DNA of 64,000 bases, taken from assembly GCA_015350385.1 (NCBI GenBank), contig WNKI01000002.1:1710663-1774662 (forward strand), written 5' to 3'. The stretch comes from Aculops lycopersici. Lineage: Eukaryota > Arthropoda > Arachnida > Trombidiformes > Eriophyidae. Positions within the stretch are counted from its first letter, which is position 1, and the number at the start of each line of letters is the position of its first letter. Shown here one piece after another: positions 59,416 through 64,000 of the stretch. The notes beneath the pieces were generated by a model. The model was not told where the DNA came from and did no database searches. It was given only the letters and a program-made list of their open reading frames with translations. The translations under genes and the position numbers were made by a program.

Positions 59416-60326
59416 AAGTTTCGAGAGAGAGAGCGACTAATGTTGGAGCCAGTGTCCACATGGACATCTGCGGTCCAATCGGCGTCGACACAATTAGTGG
59501 AGGCAAATGCTTCAAGGATGAGTTTTCAAACTATCGATTTGTAAATATTGTCAAGTCAAGAGAAGAAACTTATAACTGTATTAGGTCGACCTTTAGCAAG
59601 GTCGAAGCGGAAACTGAGAAGAGAGTTCTAAGGATGGTCAGCGATTGTGGTTCTGAGATGACCAGTAACAGATCCAAAGCCTATTTTTTAGAATAAGGCA
59701 TCGAGCACGTCACATCTGCACCGTTTGTACCACAGCAAAACGGATTCATCGAGCGAGAGAATCGCACCTTGCTCGAGGCAGTTCGCGCTATGCTTTTCCA
59801 TCGCCGCCTACCCGAGAAGCTATGGGGTGAGGCTACCGTAGCTGCCGTCTATCTTTTGAATCGAGTGCCCAACAAAAACACTAAACTCAAGACCCCATTT
59901 GAGTTGTACTTCGGTGCCAAACCAAGAGTAAGCCACCTGCGAGTCTATGGGTCAATAGCTTTTGTTAAAACTCAGCAAAAGAAAAGGTTAGGCTACCAGA
60001 AGAAGCTGGAACCCAGATCCATCAAGTTGACCATGGTTGGCTATGAGCGCGATTTCACCTACCGCCTCTACAATCATGTTGAGAACAAAATCTTTTTATC
60101 TCGAGATGTCATTTTCGACGAGACCAATTTTCCGGAAATCAGCCTACCAGATGTTGCCTACAACAACCTAGAGGAGTGCCTGGAAACAGAGCCAGATGTC
60201 GAGGAGTCCGAGTTGCTAGACGATGACGATGGAGAAGCAAATGTCATGGACATTTCAGACCCTGAGGAGCCAACCACTTACGAGCAAGCGATCAAGTCAG
60301 CTGACAAGCATCTTTAGAAAGAGGCG
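59416..60326 (+). pseudogene. Copia C integrase core and linker
   Basis: VHMDICGPIGVDTISGGKCF (first Asp), MVSDCGSEMTSNRSKAYF (second Asp), a TAA at 59694, SAPFVPQQNGFIERENRT (Glu), LNRVPNKNTKLKTPFELYF, and the acidic linker to YEQAIKSADKHL with a TAG at 60315. The catalytic triad is intact; two stops break the frame. Confidence 0.88.
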
Positions 60327-61340
60327 ATGGATTCGGAATACCAATCGCTCATCAAGAACCAAACCTGGGCGGTAAAACCTTTACCATCGGACAAGCGGCC
60401 AGTTCAAAGCAAGTGGGTATACAAAATTAAGCCCGCGGCGAATGGCCAAGCGCCACGGTACAAGGCACGGCTAGTTGCCAAGGGTTTCACCCAGCGCCTC
60501 CATGTTGACTATGACGTCACCTTCTCTCCAGTTGTGCGCTTAGACTCCATTCGTCTAATCTTATCATTTGTAGCCGAGCTCAATCTAGAGCTGGTGCAAT
60601 TCGATGTACGCACTGCTTTTCTCTATGGTCAAATTGATAAGGACATTTGGATGTCACAACCAAAGGGATATGAGATTTCAAGTAGCACAAACAATATGGC
60701 GTGCAAGCTCAAGCGTAGCATCTACGGATTGAAGCAAGCTAGTCATGTTTGGAATCGGACCTTCACCGACTTCCTATGCCAATACAATCTCAAACCTCTG
60801 AATAGTGACAGTTGCGTTTTTGTTAACCACGACGACAACATCATCCTCGCAATTTATGTGGACGACGGCTTGGTAGCCGCCAAAGATCCACAACAACTTG
60901 CTCAACTCTTATCCTTTTTGCAGTCTCGATTTGAGATTTCAGTAAATGAAGATTCATGTTACGTTGGCTTGCAAATTACAAGAGACAAGAGCAAGCGACT
61001 ATTGCACGTTAGCCAATCACTTTTTGCCGAGAAGACAATCGCTCGCTTCAACATGACGGACTCTCGTCCCGTCGCGATACCAATGCGGCCAGGAATCAAA
61101 TTTGTGGTCCAAGGGACAGCCGATGGCGACTCATCGCCTGCAGTCAATGCCCCATATCGCCAAGCGATCGGGTGTCTCATCTACTTGATGAACGGAACCC
61201 GACCAGACATCGCTTGCGCCGTCGGTATACTTTCTCGTTTTTGTGCCGAGCCACGGCAAGCACATTGGGAGGCAGTGAAAGCTCTCATACGCTACATTGC
61301 ATCTACGATCAACTTTGGCATCAGATTTGATGGTTCAACG
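60327..61340 (+). pseudogene. Copia C reverse transcriptase, truncated in RNase H region
   Basis: MDSEYQSLIKNQTWAVKPLP, YKARLVAKGFTQRLHVDYD, FDVRTAFLYGQID, RSIYGLKQASHVWN, IYVDDGLVAA and PYRQAIGCLIYLMNGTRPDI are all in one open frame. It is complete through the RT connection. RNase H and the 3' LTR are lost where the inverted repeat begins at 61339. Confidence 0.9.
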
Positions 61341-61504
61341 CCGCTCAATGCCATTCAACGCAGCTCACTGTGTGTGTGGACACCAGTGCTCGCTGCTAAA
61401 CTACGTTAGCGCCTACACGCGCCTACGCGCCTACGCGCGCCCATACGCGCCCATCCTCGCCAATGAGAGTTGGGTTAGTTGCTGCAGGACTCCAGTCAAC
61501 ACTC
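61339..61504 (-). repeat. Inverted counterpart of 13599-13743
   Basis: It replaces the end of copia C. Three to four units of (g)cgcctacgc give extra length relative to the other copy. The sequence ends agtcaacact. Confidence 0.7.
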
Positions 61505-61522
61505 CCACCTGCACCAAAGCTG

Positions 61523-61890
61523 CTAGACTATCTTCTCTGTCCAGCGCTGCCTCTTAGTTTTGGTGAGACGTCCTTGTAGTGCTTTGATACTCATGTTCTT
61601 CTTGAATGTTGATGATACTCGCTTAACGGAGCCAACCCATAAGTTAACTGGTATCCTGGCGATCCTGAGTCCTGTGATCATCAACTCGATTGCTGGCACA
61701 GGTGCAGCCAGCATCATGAGTAGCGAGAGTCCTCCTAAAATAGATCCTAGTGACTTGATAAAGCCACCGATTTGCCCTAGTCCATCTGTTATGAACTCAA
61801 AAGGCTTGTCTAGAAAACTGTCCCAGTTTTCTCTTGTTATGTTGAGCTTAGTTGGCAATCCTTTGATTGTCGTCTTAAGTCTCCTGAGCT
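61523..61890 (-). pseudogene. env: Envelope-like membrane-anchor fragment (minus strand)
   Basis: The minus-strand frame (61523-61858, open upstream to about 61890) has NITRENWDSFLDKPFEFITD, a Gly-rich region and a hydrophobic span (GGLSLLMMLAAPVPAIELMI), then a basic tail. Layout suggests the C-terminal anchor of a viral-type glycoprotein, of a type different from element A. Confidence is limited. Confidence 0.4.
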
Positions 61891-61960
61891 GAATGATGAA
61901 CTCGTCAGAGAGAAGAATACCTCAGTAACGATTACCAAACACGGGGGTACTTATTGGTTT

Positions 61961-62255
61961 ATAATCACATTTGATCATGGTGCTTGCTATATTGGGTCTT
62001 GTTGGTCATCACCTCAGTATGAATAAGCAAAGCAATCGCCGCACAGGCAGAATGATCAATGATCTGGCGGAGAGGATGACTCATTCAAGTGTAACAGGAT
62101 TTGATCTAACACTTAATCAGGATCCCAGCGGCACTAAAACTCGCAAAAGTAGAGATTCAACCTCAAAAGCCAAGATAGAAGTGGGTAAAGATGAATCTTT
62201 AACGATTAATTTGAATAGACCAATCTCCAACTCGATCGGTGAGAAGGAGCTTTAA
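61961..62255 (+). pseudogene. env: Envelope-like C-terminus (plus strand)
   Basis: A hydrophobic segment (IMVLAILGLVGHHL) is followed by a basic, Ser/Thr-rich tail with DESLTINLNRPIS, similar in place and composition to GDVTINISKSSRP at the end of copy L. The ectodomain is missing. Confidence 0.5.
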
Positions 62256-62685
62256 ATCTCCCTCAGATTCGAAATCAGCACGAAAAAATGTCTAGACGCA
62301 CCTCTGCGGGAAAAATGGCAATGCGGGAAAATTTCACGTTCACACCCATTTTTATCCTTTTCCCGAATACCTGAAATCCCGACTTACCGCAAGTTGAACA
62401 AACTGCATATTAGATAATCCACAGTAAAGAGTTAGGCCGAAAAATTAGGCTAGGCCGGAAAAATTAGGTTAGGCTGAGAATTAGGCCAGAAATCTTTTTG
62501 GGCCGAAAAACGCTGATACGGGTCATTTAAAATTAATTAAATTGGGTTTTGCGAATTTTTGCGCGAAACACTTAGACGGGTGATTGAGAATCAACACTTC
62601 GCGAATTTTCCAGAAAACACTTGTTGAATTGGTTCCTCAACAATTGATCCGGAAAAATAATTAGTTTTACAGATGGCCAGTTCAG
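62256..62685. other. Non-coding stretch with GGCCGAAAAATTAGG repeats
   Basis: Starts with a gcgggaaaa-rich segment. Around 62432-62515 there are four or five degenerate units of ttaggcyrgaaaa. No gene. Confidence 0.6.
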
Positions 62686-62780
62686 CGGGTATAAAAAGGA
62701 TGTATCTTTTCGACTCACTGACAGTCTAAAATTGGAAGTCAAAAAGTCAACATCATTTTTCAAAAAAAGATACAATCAAG
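62686..62780 (+). promoter_or_regulatory. Putative TATA promoter and leader
   Basis: gggtataaaaagg at about 62690 lies some 90 bases before the ATG at 62781, and the initiator region near tcactgacagtc fits typical spacing. The ATG has context caagATGG. Confidence 0.55.
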
Positions 62781-63353
62781 ATGGCTTGTTTAGAAAATAT
62801 GATGCAACGCCAGACGGCGCAATTATTCCAATACCTGAGCGAACTTCAACATACAATGCAGCAAGTCAAGAGCACTGTTGAACACAACTACAATCAAAGT
62901 GTACAAGACTTGGAGGATCAAGTTGAGAAGCTTCGACAACAACGAGAAGAGCTCGTTGAGACTCTAGCCATTGAGAAGATGAGTAGCGATGCTAAGATCG
63001 CTGAGCTTACCAAAGCTCTTGAGGAAGCAAAGAAGGAACTCAAGTCTCAGGAAGATATTGTGAGGGAGCTTCGAACCGAGCTGGCCATAACAGCAGAGAG
63101 TATGATCACTCGATCGAGAGTGATTGGGCTCACGTGGGGAGAAGGGACCAGCTGGGATAACCCAACTGCTGGAGATTATCAACCGGGGCGAAACAGTCAG
63201 GACATGGAACCTGAACCAATAATCCCGTACACGGACACTGAGGAGGACAAGGATGAGGACAAAGACAAGGAACCGAGGGAGCCTCGAGAGGCTGGAACCG
63301 GATGGGGGACTATTAATGTGCATACTGATTGCCACCGCTATCAGCGGATGTGA
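62781..63353 (+). CDS. Coiled-coil protein ORF overlapping an envelope-like start
   Basis: A 190-residue product. Residues 1-115 form a long charged coiled coil (VQDLEDQVEKLRQQREELVE; LTKALEEAKKELKSQEDIV). The C-terminal third is Glu/Asp/Pro-rich with a DKDEDKDKE-type acidic run. No signal or membrane span. A TATA-like box lies upstream. Its 3' end overlaps the start of an envelope-like frame in another phase by 35 bases. It may be an accessory ORF of the retroelement, as in element A, or a host gene fragment; no family is recognised. Confidence 0.55.
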   Translation: MACLENMMQRQTAQLFQYLSELQHTMQQVKSTVEHNYNQSVQDLEDQVEKLRQQREELVETLAIEKMSSDAKIAELTKALEEAKKELKSQEDIVRELRTELAITAESMITRSRVIGLTWGEGTSWDNPTAGDYQPGRNSQDMEPEPIIPYTDTEEDKDEDKDKEPREPREAGTGWGTINVHTDCHRYQRM

Positions 63354-63515
63354 GAACAAGCCACTACTATCGAGCCTAACGAGTACCTGGTCCCCAGTAA
63401 TGAAGTTCACCCTGAACTACTTTAACCCATGCGACAAAATGATGAACATAATGGAAGAGCAACTTGACGTTGGAAAAATGTCAACAAAGGAGTTCACCAC
63501 AGGGATACAAATGAT
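63319..63515 (+). pseudogene. env: Envelope-like N-terminal fragment
   Basis: The ATG at 63319 begins a lipoprotein/signal-like segment (MCILIATAISGCEN), followed about 25 residues later by LNYFNPCDKMM. The FNPCD motif is shared with the envelope-like copies at 6.5 and 21.8 kb. It breaks off and joins a copia protease fragment near 63525. Confidence 0.6.
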
Positions 63516-63618
63516 CAATGTTACACCTGCAGGAATAGGCCATGCAATGATGGCAACCATTGTATTATTATCTACGGGGATTTCGGATAGCGCCGCGTCA
63601 TTTCATGACTCCAAACTT
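63516..63618 (+). pseudogene. Ty1/copia protease fragment of element A type
   Basis: GHAMMATIVLLSTGISDSAASFH nearly repeats the protease start of element A (bases 3020-3095), including its unusual DSA triad. It is cut at 63618 by the TIR of a pogo-like element. Confidence 0.75.
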
Positions 63619-64000
63619 ACAAGGAACACTACCGTACTGATGTCATTTATTTTTATTATTTTTCTTTCTTAAAATGTTTGCCGTGTTCTAAATAAGCCAT
63701 ACCCAAAGTTTTAACCCCGCTCTCCCAACCGGAAGTTCGAAATTTCATTGGGACTGTTCGAGTCTAGATCGGGGATTTTGGTCTCGAATCAGCTCAGAAA
63801 GTTGCCCAGAAGCTTGCTTAACATGAACTTCTTGAAGAATAGGCACGTCTCTTGATAGTAAAGGCTTGAGCTCCATTGAATTCGGATTCTCACCCGATTT
63901 TGGCATAAATTTGGTAGCTAGACTGGCACCATTGCTCAAGCTATTGGTGGCTGCTGCTCCCACAGCTCCCGCGGTTCCGCCGCTGATCACCTGTCCACCC
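63619..64000 (-). mobile_element. Second pogo-like element, 3' end, inverted
   Basis: From ACAAGGAACACTACCGT the sequence is the reverse complement of the last part of the element at 56623-59415, and the encoded C-terminal 80 residues are the same. The element continues beyond the window. Confidence 0.92.

Noticed and set aside
61560..61892. Plus-strand 110-codon ORF at 61.6 kb
   Set aside because: It is antisense to the more protein-like envelope-anchor frame and looks like its shadow.
62432..62515. TTAGGC-like units as nematode-type telomere repeats
   Set aside because: The units are degenerate, about 13-16 bases long with GAAAA spacers, and are not a TTAGGC array.

Overview
This is metazoan nuclear DNA (one 435-base assembly gap at 31896-32330) in which almost everything is transposable element, and most elements sit inside older ones. 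No convincing host gene, tRNA, rRNA or CRISPR is visible. Most retroelements are Ty1/copia; there are also Ty3/gypsy elements, a pogo-like (CENPB-HTH/DDE) DNA transposon, Merlin/IS1595-type transposase remnants, and several families of non-autonomous terminal-inverted-repeat (TIR) elements. The priming sites fit a metazoan initiator-Met tRNA, and promoters are TATA-type. I cannot name the species; an invertebrate is my inference.

The clearest unit is element A (1340-11331), a 10-kb Ty1/copia element with 310-bp LTRs differing at one base, a 5-bp target duplication (CTTTT), an initiator-Met primer site and an unbroken 1659-codon gag-pol frame that runs directly into an envelope-like frame carrying one in-frame stop. 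It also has five extra small ORFs: a zinc-ribbon ORF before gag; its paralogue after env; a coiled-coil ORF coupled to that paralogue by an ATGA overlap; an ORF whose N-terminus copies the histone H3 tail (ARVKQTAR); and, overlapping that by ATGAGTGA, a chromodomain/zinc-finger protein. This accessory cassette is the best candidate here for an undescribed system. A sits inside an older copia element (850-1339 and 11332-13338).

13-34 kb: decayed copia and gypsy pieces on both strands, split by solo LTRs with exact target duplications (22459-22882, 23615-23988, 24514-24990, 28197-28620), a truncated GC-rich Merlin transposase (26387-26925) and TIR elements. Envelope-like fragments recur behind copia RNase H.

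34-45 kb: a deleted gypsy element (33839-37190), unrecognised ORFs at 37.1-38.5 kb, copia debris, a gag-integrase-envelope-like chimera (39849-40957), a TIR element with an 8-bp target duplication that was itself hit by a solo LTR (41398-42642), and a 3' retroelement end at 43850-44488.

45.9-50.8 kb: a complete young Ty3/gypsy element (203-bp LTRs with one difference, 4-bp duplication) with gag, a TTTAAAA frameshift heptamer, protease-RT-RNase H plus a second RNase H, no integrase, and a 266-codon antisense ORF.

51-64 kb: minus-strand copia pieces, TIR elements, and a copia element (54788-61340) primed by what looks like half of tRNA-Asn, with a pogo-like transposon inserted in its integrase region. 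The window ends with envelope-like fragments, a coiled-coil ORF overlapping an envelope start, and an inverted end of a second, nearly identical pogo-like element.
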